A DNA stretch of 46,225 nt from Bacteroidales bacterium. Its GTDB lineage: Bacteria > Bacteroidota > Bacteroidia > Bacteroidales > UBA932. Below the pieces are notes generated by a model. The model had not been told where the DNA came from. It searched no databases and worked only from the letters and a program-made list of their open reading frames with translations. Positions 25,812 through 35,400 of this stretch are shown here, piece after piece. Within the stretch, counting starts at the first letter, position 1. Each line of letters begins with the position of its first letter. The stretch spans positions 1-46,225 of the forward strand of contig JAFQFD010000033.1 of NCBI GenBank assembly GCA_017415715.1, read 5' to 3'. The position numbers were made by a program, and so were the translations under genes.

Positions 25812-27247
25812 TATTCTCCTTTATAGAACATCATTGTACCCCAGCCGATCTGGTCGAAGGCGCCGCTGGCAGAGCCGTAGCGGCTGTCGCCCGATCCGCC
25901 GTCACCGGTGAGGCTGCCATTAGTATATCTGAGCTGCTCTGCAAAGAGCTTTACATAATAGACCTCGTCGTCTGAGCAGTTCTTCTCATACTTGTAGTGA
26001 GAGTAGATGAGGTCCCAGCCCGGACGGATTGTTCCTCTGCCTGCCTCTGAAACCACAGTATGCTCGGCGCCGTGCGACTGGTTGTTGCAGCCACAGCCAG
26101 GCTGGCAGTATGAGTACGGAGTGAAAGGCATGGTGGTGCATATGTATGTACCTGTAGGCTTCACGTTGTATTTCGCAGTGTACTGGCACATTGCAAGCAC
26201 CTTGTTGTCCTCCATTCCCCAGAAGTCGATTCCGAGGTTCCATGCCATCTGGCAGAGCTCTGCGCACATCGAGATCACAAGTGTTCCGTGACCCTGGTCG
26301 CGGCCCGACTCCATGCTCTGGGCGATCATTCCGTGTCCGCTCGGATCCGGAATCGGATCGTAAGGGATCATGTTGTTGATCGCGCCGCTGCCTGTGCCCT
26401 CGCGGAAGTTACGGTAAACCTTGTTCACGAGAGCCACATCCTCAAGATAGATGCCGATGGCCATCAGTGAGGCGAGGTTGGCGAGTTCCCAGTTCGACCA
26501 GTAGTGAAGGTCGCATGTTCCGCTGCCTCCCTTGTTGTCCACGAACCACTCGTTCTTTGCCACCCAGACAGTCCTGAGCCATGTCTTGAAGTCATTCTGG
26601 TCGTTAGACGCCCAGCCTTCATAGTCACGGAGCAGCTCTGCAGCGTTTCCGAGAGTATAACCCTGGAATCCCGCGCAGAGATACTGGTTGTTGTCATTCG
26701 CAGTGATCTTCTTGCACTTGTCAGCCCATGCGTTGAGCACAGCCACCGATGCGTCAGCATACTTGGTCTCTCCGCTGATCTTCCAGCGGAGGGCGAGCTG
26801 GTATGCCGCAGAAGCGTCACGCATGATGTTTCCATAATTCTCGCCGCTGACTCCTGTGCCTGTAGCATCTCCTCTGACGATGGTCTCCACCGGACTTGCC
26901 TTGTATGAAGCCACGGCGTAAGGACTCTTGCAGAAGTTCTGATACGAGACGTATACGGGGTCTGAAGCGTTAGCAGAAGCCACGCTGGTCTTTACTCTTG
27001 CTATGTCATCTGCTGTCACAAGGGCGCAAGGGTGGACGAAATCATATCCGGCCGGATACTGGAACTCCTGATTGCCAGTGTTTCCGCCGCCTTCATTTCC
27101 GCCATCACCTCCGCCAGGCTGCTCTGTGCCGCCACCCGGATTGTTCGGAGTCAGGTCCACGACACCGTCCTTGAGAGGATCTGAGCAGGATGCCGCGCAC
27201 ACAAGCGCGGTCATCACTGCCAGGATTGAAAGTATTGTTCTTTTCAT
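25811..27247 (-). CDS. Alginate-lyase-family lipoprotein (PL38-like), copy 2
   Basis: A 478-residue paralogue of the following gene. A lipobox (CAASC, Cys21) is followed by a glycine-rich spacer (about 36-60) that would hold the catalytic domain away from the membrane. The domain carries LHYWSNWELANLASLMAIGI (247-266), SMESGRDQGHGTLVI (311-325, with His320) and RPGWDLIYSHYKY (408-420), in the same order as in copy 1. It is cysteine-rich, including a CQPGCGC cluster near 381-387 absent from copy 1. The two copies are clearly diverged, so they may act on different linkages of one polymer. Second-last lipoprotein gene before the symporter in the susC-led operon. Confidence 0.68.
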   Translation of the reverse strand: MKRTILSILAVMTALVCAASCSDPLKDGVVDLTPNNPGGGTEQPGGGDGGNEGGGNTGNQEFQYPAGYDFVHPCALVTADDIARVKTSVASANASDPVYVSYQNFCKSPYAVASYKASPVETIVRGDATGTGVSGENYGNIMRDASAAYQLALRWKISGETKYADASVAVLNAWADKCKKITANDNNQYLCAGFQGYTLGNAAELLRDYEGWASNDQNDFKTWLRTVWVAKNEWFVDNKGGSGTCDLHYWSNWELANLASLMAIGIYLEDVALVNKVYRNFREGTGSGAINNMIPYDPIPDPSGHGMIAQSMESGRDQGHGTLVISMCAELCQMAWNLGIDFWGMEDNKVLAMCQYTAKYNVKPTGTYICTTMPFTPYSYCQPGCGCNNQSHGAEHTVVSEAGRGTIRPGWDLIYSHYKYEKNCSDDEVYYVKLFAEQLRYTNGSLTGDGGSGDSRYGSASGAFDQIGWGTMMFYKGE

Positions 27248-28912
27248 TTATTTAACCTTTTCATAAGTGAGTCCTGTATCCTCTGACCAATCTGAAAGAT
27301 ATGCCTCCAGATCTGCAAGCGAACCGAAGCTGCGGAACCAGAAGAACTTGTAAGTCGCCTGGGCTGCTGCTCCGCTCTGCTTGAAGTCACATATCTTGAA
27401 CTGGACATTGCCGTCTGCAAGAAAGTCCGATGGGATCTCCGTTGTCTTCATTGTTTGTAAAGAAAGATCGTAAACAAAAACTTCAGAACCGTCAGACAAA
27501 GAATATTTGTGGATAAACTTTCTGTTACCATTGCCGACCTCGCCTGCAAAAGACACATTATTGAACTTGAAATTCGAGCAATCAAACTTGATTGATGACG
27601 AATAGCCTTCGTCAGCGACATCGGTTATCCTGATACAAACAATCGGCGCCATTTCCGGAGAGAGCCATGGTTTTGCAGAACGCTTGATGTTACCATGTCC
27701 ACTTGCATTTGATGTTATCTCAACATATTTCTCGCCTTGCTCAGTGGTCTTGACTTCACTCATCGTCGCATCTGTCGTTGCAAGAGCCCAGTCAGATGGT
27801 TCGTCTCTGTACCAAGGGCGAACATCAAAGGTAATAGGATAATTGACACCATCATAAACTGCATTCAAGATAGCGATTCCTGGACGTTTTCCAAAAATAA
27901 TTTCAGCAGTTCCAGATGTTCCGGCGCCTGTAATCTTTGCCGGAGCCGTGCTTATTATATTTGTATTTCTATTGCTCCAGGTGAGATCCTTTCCTGCATA
28001 TGACTCATCTATCTCATAACCTATGGTCCAGCTGTCCTCCAGAGAAATCGGAGCAGAGGCAAGATTCGTAATCTTGAACTTCTTGGAACCTGCAGCAGGA
28101 ACAGTTCCGAGATCAATGACATCATTGGATTTAACAACAACTCCAGTAGTGTTTGAGTATCTTGTATACATCTCGTCATCTGTGGTTGTAACACTCAGAT
28201 AAATCTTGTTGTATGTTCCAGGAATTACAACAAAATAGTAGTCTCCCGGCTCCATCGCCTTTCCTGCATTGTCGAGATTCACCTCCTTGAATGAATTGTT
28301 CTGGCTCGTATTACCTGCAGCTGTAAAAGAGCCATCCTCATTCAGCGTGACGTCCACCCTTCCTGACACATAAGTAGAAGTAATGAATGAGAGAGACCTG
28401 ACATTTGTCATGTCTCCCGGAATAGTAACCTTCAACAAGGCACATACATTCTTGAATGACAGATGTGAGCCGTCTGAAACTGCAAGAGCTATGTTCATAT
28501 TGCTGTCAAAGCTTCCTTTCACAGCTTTCTGCGATGCAGGAATATTGGCCGAAACAACTTTGGATGTCGAGTTATATGAAGCTCCAAACTTATATGGATA
28601 CAGTGCAACATATTCAGTAGCACCGTCAACGGTGTAGCCAGTAAAATCGGCTGCAGCTCCATTGAGGTTTGAAGACTCAAAGACATTGTTCTTGTTGTTG
28701 ACATTGTCAAAGACAGAGATCTGGTCTCCATCGGTCCAATGGACCTTCTTGCCATCAACAAGAGTTGTCTTGGTCTCACATGCAAAATCAGCTGTAAAGG
28801 TCTTCTTTACGAGTTGAGGCTCATTACCTTCCACAGAAGGCATCTGCTCTTTAGCACACGATGCCGCCATCATCATGGATGCAGCTGCGATGATATAATA
28901 AATCTTCTTCAT
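27248..28912 (-). CDS. Surface lipoprotein with fimbrillin-like N-terminus and shared C-terminal domain
   Basis: A 554-residue lipoprotein (lipobox MAASC, Cys19). The N-terminal half resembles fimbrillin-type beta-sandwiches (KVHWTDGDQISVFDN and a GDYYFVVIPG strand). The last about 175 residues are homologous to the end of the 530-aa lipoprotein upstream (compare IKRSAKPW with IKRTAPTY, DEGYSSSIKFD with DLGYARNITFD, and YKFFWFRSFGSLADLEAYL with YRMFWFHTFKSEDALNAYL), perhaps a DUF4979-type domain. It is likely a second surface-glycan-binding protein. ATG 28,912 is chosen because it begins the lipoprotein signal and has an unusually good Shine-Dalgarno (AAAGGAGG, five bases upstream), rare in this phylum; the frame continues upstream without a signal peptide. 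Confidence 0.75.
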   Translation of the reverse strand: MKKIYYIIAAASMMMAASCAKEQMPSVEGNEPQLVKKTFTADFACETKTTLVDGKKVHWTDGDQISVFDNVNNKNNVFESSNLNGAAADFTGYTVDGATEYVALYPYKFGASYNSTSKVVSANIPASQKAVKGSFDSNMNIALAVSDGSHLSFKNVCALLKVTIPGDMTNVRSLSFITSTYVSGRVDVTLNEDGSFTAAGNTSQNNSFKEVNLDNAGKAMEPGDYYFVVIPGTYNKIYLSVTTTDDEMYTRYSNTTGVVVKSNDVIDLGTVPAAGSKKFKITNLASAPISLEDSWTIGYEIDESYAGKDLTWSNRNTNIISTAPAKITGAGTSGTAEIIFGKRPGIAILNAVYDGVNYPITFDVRPWYRDEPSDWALATTDATMSEVKTTEQGEKYVEITSNASGHGNIKRSAKPWLSPEMAPIVCIRITDVADEGYSSSIKFDCSNFKFNNVSFAGEVGNGNRKFIHKYSLSDGSEVFVYDLSLQTMKTTEIPSDFLADGNVQFKICDFKQSGAAAQATYKFFWFRSFGSLADLEAYLSDWSEDTGLTYEKVK

Positions 28913-28925
28913 ATCTGCCTCCTTT

Positions 28926-29063
28926 TTACCAGTCCCAAAGAACCTCATCTTCAAATTCCTCTGTGCTTGCGCAGAGCACCCCTTCGTTCTGCATGTTGAG
29001 AACGGCAACAGCCGGAGCCTCGTATTGAGGCTCGGCTGTCGACTTCAAAGTATTATCAATCAT
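28926..29063 (-). CDS. Small 45-codon acidic ORF between two surface lipoprotein genes
   Basis: ATG at 29,063 to TAA at 28,926 gives 45 residues, beginning MIDNTLKSTAEPQYEAPAVA and ending in an acidic, tryptophan-containing tail (EFEDEVLWDW) with one cysteine in GVLCAST. It sits with only eight bases to the gene before and 13 to the gene after, so it is part of the operon rather than leftover sequence. Short proteins with a Y-x-(S/A)-P-x-(V/A)-x-V...GVLCAS pattern are, from memory, frequent next to fimbrillin-like genes in Bacteroidales; their function is unknown to me. It has no signal peptide. Confidence 0.65.
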   Translation of the reverse strand: MIDNTLKSTAEPQYEAPAVAVLNMQNEGVLCASTEEFEDEVLWDW

Positions 29064-29071
29064 TATCTTGA

Positions 29072-30664
29072 CTATTCGAAAGTAATTCCGGTCTCTGTCG
29101 ACCAAGTGTTAAGATAAGCATTGAGCGCATCCTCGCTCTTGAATGTGTGGAACCAGAACATTCTGTAGTGTACGCCCGGATCATCCGGGAAGTCCGCCTT
29201 GTCAGAAAGTCTGATATCAGCATACTTGAGCTGGAATGTAGCGAATGTACAAACAGTTCCCTCTGGGAGGAGGTTGGTTCCGTCTGACTTACCGAAGCCC
29301 TGAGTTGCAAGGTCGTAGATAAGGATTGCAGAACCGTCTGAACACTTGTACTTCTTCTTCCACTTGTTATTGTTCGAACCGATACCGCCTGAGAACTTGG
29401 TTCCGTCCTCGATGTTTCCGCTGGTGTCGAATGTGATGTTACGTGCGTATCCGAGATCGTTCACGTCGTCGATGCGGAAGCAGAGGATAGGGTAGTTCTG
29501 AGTGATATAGGTAGGAGCCGTACGCTTGATGTCACCACGGAGAGTGTTAGAGTTCGCTCTGTTAGGAGTGAAATAGATGTAGTTCTCAGCACCTTCCATC
29601 CATACCTGTGTACCACCGTTTGTCGCCATGTTCCAGTTTACGATATTCTGGTCAACGAAATGCTCTCGGTAGAATCCGGCAGGGATGACGAACTTCATGG
29701 TCTGGGTCTTCACAAATCCGGCAGGAGTTGACTCTGACTCAGGAACCGCAGCTGTAATCTCTACCTCGCCATACATCTTGAATGTCACCTTACCCTTTGC
29801 ATCAACCTCAGCCACAGCCGGATCGCTGCTGGTCCATGTGATGAGAGAAGTAGTCGACACTGCAGGATATGTATCGAAGTCGATCTGATAATATCCGTCG
29901 CCTACTGAGAATTCTTCATCTGCTGCAGGCGCGTTATTGATCTTGATTCCCTCTGGAGTGATCACCTTGTCGATGTAGATTGCATACTCGGCAGACACCT
30001 TGTCTGCATCGAGAGCGGTAGCCACCATCTTCACTTCACCCTGGGCAACACCGGTAACAACACCTGTAATAGGGTCGATCACGGCGATAGACTCATCCTT
30101 TGAAGACCAGAGGACTGTCTTATAAGTAGCATCTGCAGGAGTTACGGTTGCTGTGAGAGTCATTGACTCGCCGATGTAGCATGAAGGAAGCGGGCTGAAC
30201 TCGCTCACATGGTCGCTGTCGTCAGTGATCTCGATTGAAGTCACCTTTGTGACATCAGCCACAACTGTAACCTTGATTGAAGCGGTTGCAGGAAGGTTCA
30301 CTGTCGAAGGGTTTACAGTCACCACTGCAATGCCTGCAGCCTTTGCTGTGATCTTTCCGGTCTCGTCGACAACCACCACAGACTCATCGCTTGAGCTCCA
30401 TACAACATCCGGATATGTAAGGGTAGAAAGATCTGCCGGATCTGATGTGAATCCGAGCTGGATGCTTTCTCCTACAAGGAGAGGAAGAGTCTGAGACTCT
30501 GTCTCATCAACATATATCTTGGCTCTGTCCTCATTTGCCATGTCAATCTGGATCGAATACATCAGATTGGCAGAATCAAGCACATATGGCTCCTCCTCGC
30601 ATGACGCGAAGCCGAAGATAAGCGCAAGAGCGGCTAAAGGCAAATATCTTTTTATGCTTTTCAT
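29072..30664 (-). CDS. Surface-glycan-binding lipoprotein with three bacterial Ig-like domains
   Basis: A 530-residue lipoprotein (lipobox FASC, Cys22). Three Big_2-type immunoglobulin-like domains are visible at about 55-135, 140-230 and 235-325, each with the W-(S/T)-SSDxSVAxVDxxGKVTxxxxG core (for example VVWSSSDESVVVVDETGKIT and ITWTSSDPAVAEVDAKGKVT). A C-terminal domain of about 190 residues, shared with the lipoprotein downstream, probably binds glycan. The position immediately after susD is the usual one for a SusE/SusF-like binding protein (SGBP). The Ig repeats would serve as a rigid stalk lifting the binding domain off the outer membrane. Confidence 0.82.
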   Translation of the reverse strand: MKSIKRYLPLAALALIFGFASCEEEPYVLDSANLMYSIQIDMANEDRAKIYVDETESQTLPLLVGESIQLGFTSDPADLSTLTYPDVVWSSSDESVVVVDETGKITAKAAGIAVVTVNPSTVNLPATASIKVTVVADVTKVTSIEITDDSDHVSEFSPLPSCYIGESMTLTATVTPADATYKTVLWSSKDESIAVIDPITGVVTGVAQGEVKMVATALDADKVSAEYAIYIDKVITPEGIKINNAPAADEEFSVGDGYYQIDFDTYPAVSTTSLITWTSSDPAVAEVDAKGKVTFKMYGEVEITAAVPESESTPAGFVKTQTMKFVIPAGFYREHFVDQNIVNWNMATNGGTQVWMEGAENYIYFTPNRANSNTLRGDIKRTAPTYITQNYPILCFRIDDVNDLGYARNITFDTSGNIEDGTKFSGGIGSNNNKWKKKYKCSDGSAILIYDLATQGFGKSDGTNLLPEGTVCTFATFQLKYADIRLSDKADFPDDPGVHYRMFWFHTFKSEDALNAYLNTWSTETGITFE

Positions 30665-30685
30665 ATTGAATTCTGTTTTTGAATG

Positions 30686-32395
30686 TTATTCCCAACCCTT
30701 GTTCTGGCCGAGCTGCGGATTGAGCTGGCACTCGTTAGAAGGAAGAGGATAGAGATAGTTCTTCTCTGCCCATACGCAATCCTCATACTTGATCACGCAT
30801 CCGTTCTCATCGAGAGGGCTTGTCTGATTTGCCCAAGATGTCTCGAACTGAGTACCTTTCCAGAGGATACCTACGCGCTTGCCCGGCATCTCTATCTCGG
30901 CTGTCTTCCATCTCTTGAGGTCGTCGATGCGGAATCCCTCGTGGAAGAGTTCCACTGTACGCTCTGCACGGATCTCCTCGAGCATGTCGAGGCCGTTTGC
31001 GTTTACAAGCTCGTTCGAAAGTTTCACCATGTCAGGATTTGAACGCTTGCGGACAAGGTTGAGGGAAGCATCGAGCTGCTCGTTGGTGATGGCGCCGTTG
31101 AGCTCGTATACTGCCTCCGCATAGTTGAGATAAACCTCAGCAAGACGGATTACAGGGAAATCATATCCCTCGCTTGCATCGGCAACCTGACGCTCTGTAG
31201 CCCACTTGTAAGTTGCATAGCCGGTATTTCCGAATACTGAAGCGGTCATAGCCTTGTCACCTTCAGCATCAGTGTCATCCCATGCAGTACGCCACTTACC
31301 GTCGTTGTTCCAGTACTTCTGACCATGTCTGAGCAAAGTGGCATTCATGCGGTTATCTCTGTTGTCGAACTCAGATGTAACAGAGTTGAATCCCTTGAAC
31401 TGAGCTGACTTCTCGATAGGGAGACCGTCCTGGCAACGATACATTGTAGCGAGCTTGCGTGTAGGATAGAAAGCAGATGCTGTAGCATGAGTGATGTTGA
31501 GACCGATAGGCTTAAGCACTTCGTCGTGACGTCTCGCAAGAATGTACTCCTTATTGTCAGCCTTTGTCAGTCCGGCAGGATTGCACTGAACGTTCTCAAG
31601 GATGAACATGTAGCGATAGCTGTCACGTCCGCCGAGAACCTCACTGTAGAACAGCTTGAACTGAGAGTCAGCCATGACTTTCTCTGCTGCCTTTGCCGCC
31701 TCGTCAAACAGAAGTTCCGCTTCTGTCATATTCTTATTGTGATACTTCTGCCATGTTCCTTCATAGAGGGCGACTCTTGAAAGGAAAGCATTGGCAGCAG
31801 ACTTGCAGAGGCGTCCGTCCTCAGCAGGAGTCTCCGGCAGAAGGTCTGCAGCATTCTTAAGGTCTGCTACGCAGGCTTTGATCACTTCAAGACGGTTGTC
31901 GCGCTTGCCATAGAGCTTATCATTATCGAGGTCTACCGGCTCAGTCACATGGATTACATCTCCAAAGAGCTGCACCAGGTCGAAATAGCAGTATGCTCTG
32001 AAGAAGTATGCCTCTCCCATAGGAGTTGCGATGGCATCCTTGTCTGAGAAAGACTCGGCATTCTTAAGAAGGAGATTGGTATAATAAATCTTCTTATAGT
32101 TGCCGCTGTAGTTTCCATCTGATGTAGGGATCGTATTGGTTCCCTTATTGAAGAGGTTTTCACCTGTTCCGACCAGAAGGTCCGAACGGAAATCCGAATG
32201 AGGACCATCTGATACACCGGAACTCTGGAAGTCTCTTGTCCAGCCATAGAACTGGTTGGCAAAGAGAGCGTAGTTGCCGGCTTTTGACCATACGTGGTCA
32301 TCCGCCATCTGCGACTTAGGGCTGAGGTCCATACATGAAACTGCCATGATGGCCGCTCCCAAAGCGATTATTGTATTTCTTATTGCTTTTCTCAT
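30686..32395 (-). CDS. SusD/RagB-family glycan-binding lipoprotein (PUL 1)
   Basis: A 569-residue outer-membrane lipoprotein (lipobox AVSC, Cys21) of the usual SusD length. Supporting features are the N-terminal MDLSPKSQ, the TPR-like helical segments with MGEAYFFRAYCYFDLVQLFGD (about 117-137), and the C-terminal VIRLAEVYLNYAEAVYELNG, NLVRKRSN and EEIRAERTVELFHEGFRIDDLKRW, which are classic SusD endings. It covers the paired SusC as a lid and binds the oligosaccharide before import. It begins six bases after the susC stop. Confidence 0.95.
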   Translation of the reverse strand: MRKAIRNTIIALGAAIMAVSCMDLSPKSQMADDHVWSKAGNYALFANQFYGWTRDFQSSGVSDGPHSDFRSDLLVGTGENLFNKGTNTIPTSDGNYSGNYKKIYYTNLLLKNAESFSDKDAIATPMGEAYFFRAYCYFDLVQLFGDVIHVTEPVDLDNDKLYGKRDNRLEVIKACVADLKNAADLLPETPAEDGRLCKSAANAFLSRVALYEGTWQKYHNKNMTEAELLFDEAAKAAEKVMADSQFKLFYSEVLGGRDSYRYMFILENVQCNPAGLTKADNKEYILARRHDEVLKPIGLNITHATASAFYPTRKLATMYRCQDGLPIEKSAQFKGFNSVTSEFDNRDNRMNATLLRHGQKYWNNDGKWRTAWDDTDAEGDKAMTASVFGNTGYATYKWATERQVADASEGYDFPVIRLAEVYLNYAEAVYELNGAITNEQLDASLNLVRKRSNPDMVKLSNELVNANGLDMLEEIRAERTVELFHEGFRIDDLKRWKTAEIEMPGKRVGILWKGTQFETSWANQTSPLDENGCVIKYEDCVWAEKNYLYPLPSNECQLNPQLGQNKGWE

Positions 32396-32401
32396 GGCCG
32401 A

Positions 32402-35400
32402 TTAGAATGTAAGGTTAACACCGAAAGTGAATGATCTGAGGAATGGATAACGTGAAGTCGTGCTTGGGTTGCTCCTTGCCTCAGGGTCCCATCCTTCAAG
32501 AATCTTCGAATACTCCCAAAGGTCTGTTCCTGTGAAGTAGAAGCGGCATCCTGAAACGCCTGATCCCTCCTTGAACAGTTTGCCAGGAAGAGTGTATCCG
32601 AGTGATATGTTCTTGAGTCGGATATATGCACCGTCAGAAACCGACCAGCTTGATGCCTGGTAGTTATAGGTGTTGATGTTGCTCTTGTTGGTGTATGTAG
32701 GATAGTATGCGTCAGGTGTCTCCGCGCTCCATGTCTTTCCAACAGTGTGAGAGATTGTATTTGTATAGAGGGCACGCATAGGAACTGTCCAGTTGTTCAC
32801 ACCGTTGAACACTGTACGGTTTGCTGCACCTTGGAATACGATTGAGAAGTCGATACCCTTCCATGCAACGCCTGCATTGAATGAGTACTGGATCTCAGGA
32901 GTGTCCGAACCGAGGTATACATAGTCGAGCTCTGTGAGCTTGCCGTCACCGTTCTCGTCGACGAACATGTTGTCTCCGAGTCTGAGCTCTGTAGGCATGC
33001 CGATGGTGTTGTTCGGATAGTACTTCTCTACATAAGCATTGAGCTGATCCTCTGTCTGGATCTTTCCGCCGTAACGGAGGCCGAAGAGAGAGTTGATAGG
33101 ATATCCCTCACGGTTGCTTACATATGATCCTGCAGTGATTGCCGCATCTCCACCAAGGTCTACGAGCTTGTTGCGTGCGAATGTGAATGTTCCGCCGAGG
33201 CTGTATGAGAAGTCACCTACATGGTCTTTCCACTGGATCATTCCCTCATAACCCCATGCTCTGAACACACCGTTGTTGGTTGAAGGAGCAGCATCTCCGA
33301 TAAGAGATGGATAGCTGATTCCCACAAGCATGTTGTCGTTATGCTTCATGAAGCCTTCCACGGTACCGGTGAGACGGTTTCCGAAGAGACCGAAGTCGAG
33401 ACCGATATTGTAGTTCTCCACACGCTCCCACTGACGGGTAAGTGAAACGAGCTTGCCGTTTGTAGTGATCTGCGAAAGAAGACCTGAACCTACAAGGGCA
33501 CCTGATGCTGCTGACGGATTGTAAAGGAGCGCACCGTCATAGTTGTCGATTCCGCTCTGGTTACCTACCTCACCGTAAGAAGCACGGATCTTGAGTTCGT
33601 CAAGCCACTCTGCGTCATCGAGGAAGCCTTCCTCTGCGATACGCCATGCAAGCGATCCGCCCCAGAAGAATGCCCATCTGTTAGCAGGCTGGAACTTTGA
33701 AGAACCGTCGTAACGAGCGTTGAGCTCCACGAGATACTTCTCCTTGTAGTCATAGTTTGCTCTTGCGAAGAGAGAAGCGATCGCCCACTGATACTTGTTA
33801 GGGCTCACGAGGGTGATCTCGCCTGAACCGTTGACAATCTCGAGGTTTTCCTGGATGTCCTCAGCCTTTACGCCGAAGTAAGTATAGTCCTTGAACTCAT
33901 ACTGACCTCCGAGAGTGACGTTGAGGTTGTGGTTTCCATTGAATGAATGATGACCGTTGAGGTATCCTGACACTGAATAGAAATCAGTAGAGCTTGCTGT
34001 CTGGGAGTAATATGTATCTGCAGCTGTAGGTTTTGTGAGGACCTTCTTTGTTCCTGCATAGTTATAGAAGTCGATTGACTTCGATACAGTGTTGCGCTCT
34101 GCTGTAGAGGTGTTGTAACCGAGGTTGAGGTTGAAGTCCAGCCACTTGGTGATCTTCGCCTTGAATGTCTCGCTGATGTTGATTGCCGAAACCGAAAGCT
34201 TGTTGTCTCCGCCGAACTCTGCAAGAGCTGCAGGAGAAGCCCATGTACCCCAGCCATAAGCCTTACCGTCCATAGAGAACATTGGAAGACCAGGCATAGG
34301 CATGTTGATTGTCAGCATCGATCCGATGTTTGTCGGAGCGACCTGCTCCTGACGGTTGTACGAGATCATTGACTCGAGAGAGAGCCAGTTTGTGATCTGG
34401 AAGTTGTTGTTTACTCTGATGTTGAAACGCTGGTTGTTGTTGTTACCGTAAACGAGCGGAGAACCATCATAGAGGTAACCAGCTGAAACTCTGTAAGAGA
34501 TCTTGTCAGATCCGCCGGAAACGCTGAGGTTGTGGCTTGTTGACCAAGACTCGTCGAAGAGACCGTTGAGCCAGTTCACCTTGTCGTCGAAAACGAAGTC
34601 TGAAATGTCTGTGAATGCTGTGGTTCCGTAAGGGTTTGCAGTCTTGGTAAGGTCGATGTACATACCCTTGTACTGCTGTGCCAGTTTAGCGTAGTTGTAC
34701 CATGTGTGGTTGGTATTGTTATCATTTTCAAGAGCAGTCATGATGGCATCTGACCATGTGTCGATGTCCATGAGCTCAGGCATGAGACCTACAGTCTTCA
34801 AGCTCACCGAACCTGAATACTCGACCTTTGCCTTACCCTTCGCACCTGCCTTTGTGGTTATGAGAACGACACCACCTGCCGCACGTGAACCGTAGATCGC
34901 CGCCGCACCGTCCTTGAGGAATGACATCGACTTGATGTCTGAAGGGTTGATGAGTCGCATCTCGTTGATGCTCTCATAAGCCACACCGTCGATGATCACG
35001 AGAGGCTCCACATTGTTCTTTGATGATGCACCACGGAGGCTCATTGACCAGCTTTCATCACCAGGAGCAGATGATCCACGAGTGATGATCACACCCGGAA
35101 CCTGTCCCTGAAGCGCCTGAAGAGGGCTGGAGAGGGAACCTTTCTCCTTGAGCATCTCCTCACCTGCCACTGCGATGGCTCCGGTAAGGGTCTCCTTTTT
35201 CTGGACACCGTAGCCGACAACTACGACTTCGTCAAGAAGAGTGGTATCATCCTCGAGAGTGATGGTGATACCGTTTCTCATAGTGGTCTTCACGTCCTTG
35301 TAGCCCAGGAAGGTCACAGTGATTGCTGTGCCAGGAGCTGTCCTGAGAGTGAAGTTACCGTCAAGGTCTGTCTGGGCACCTGTGGAAGTACCGTCGACAA

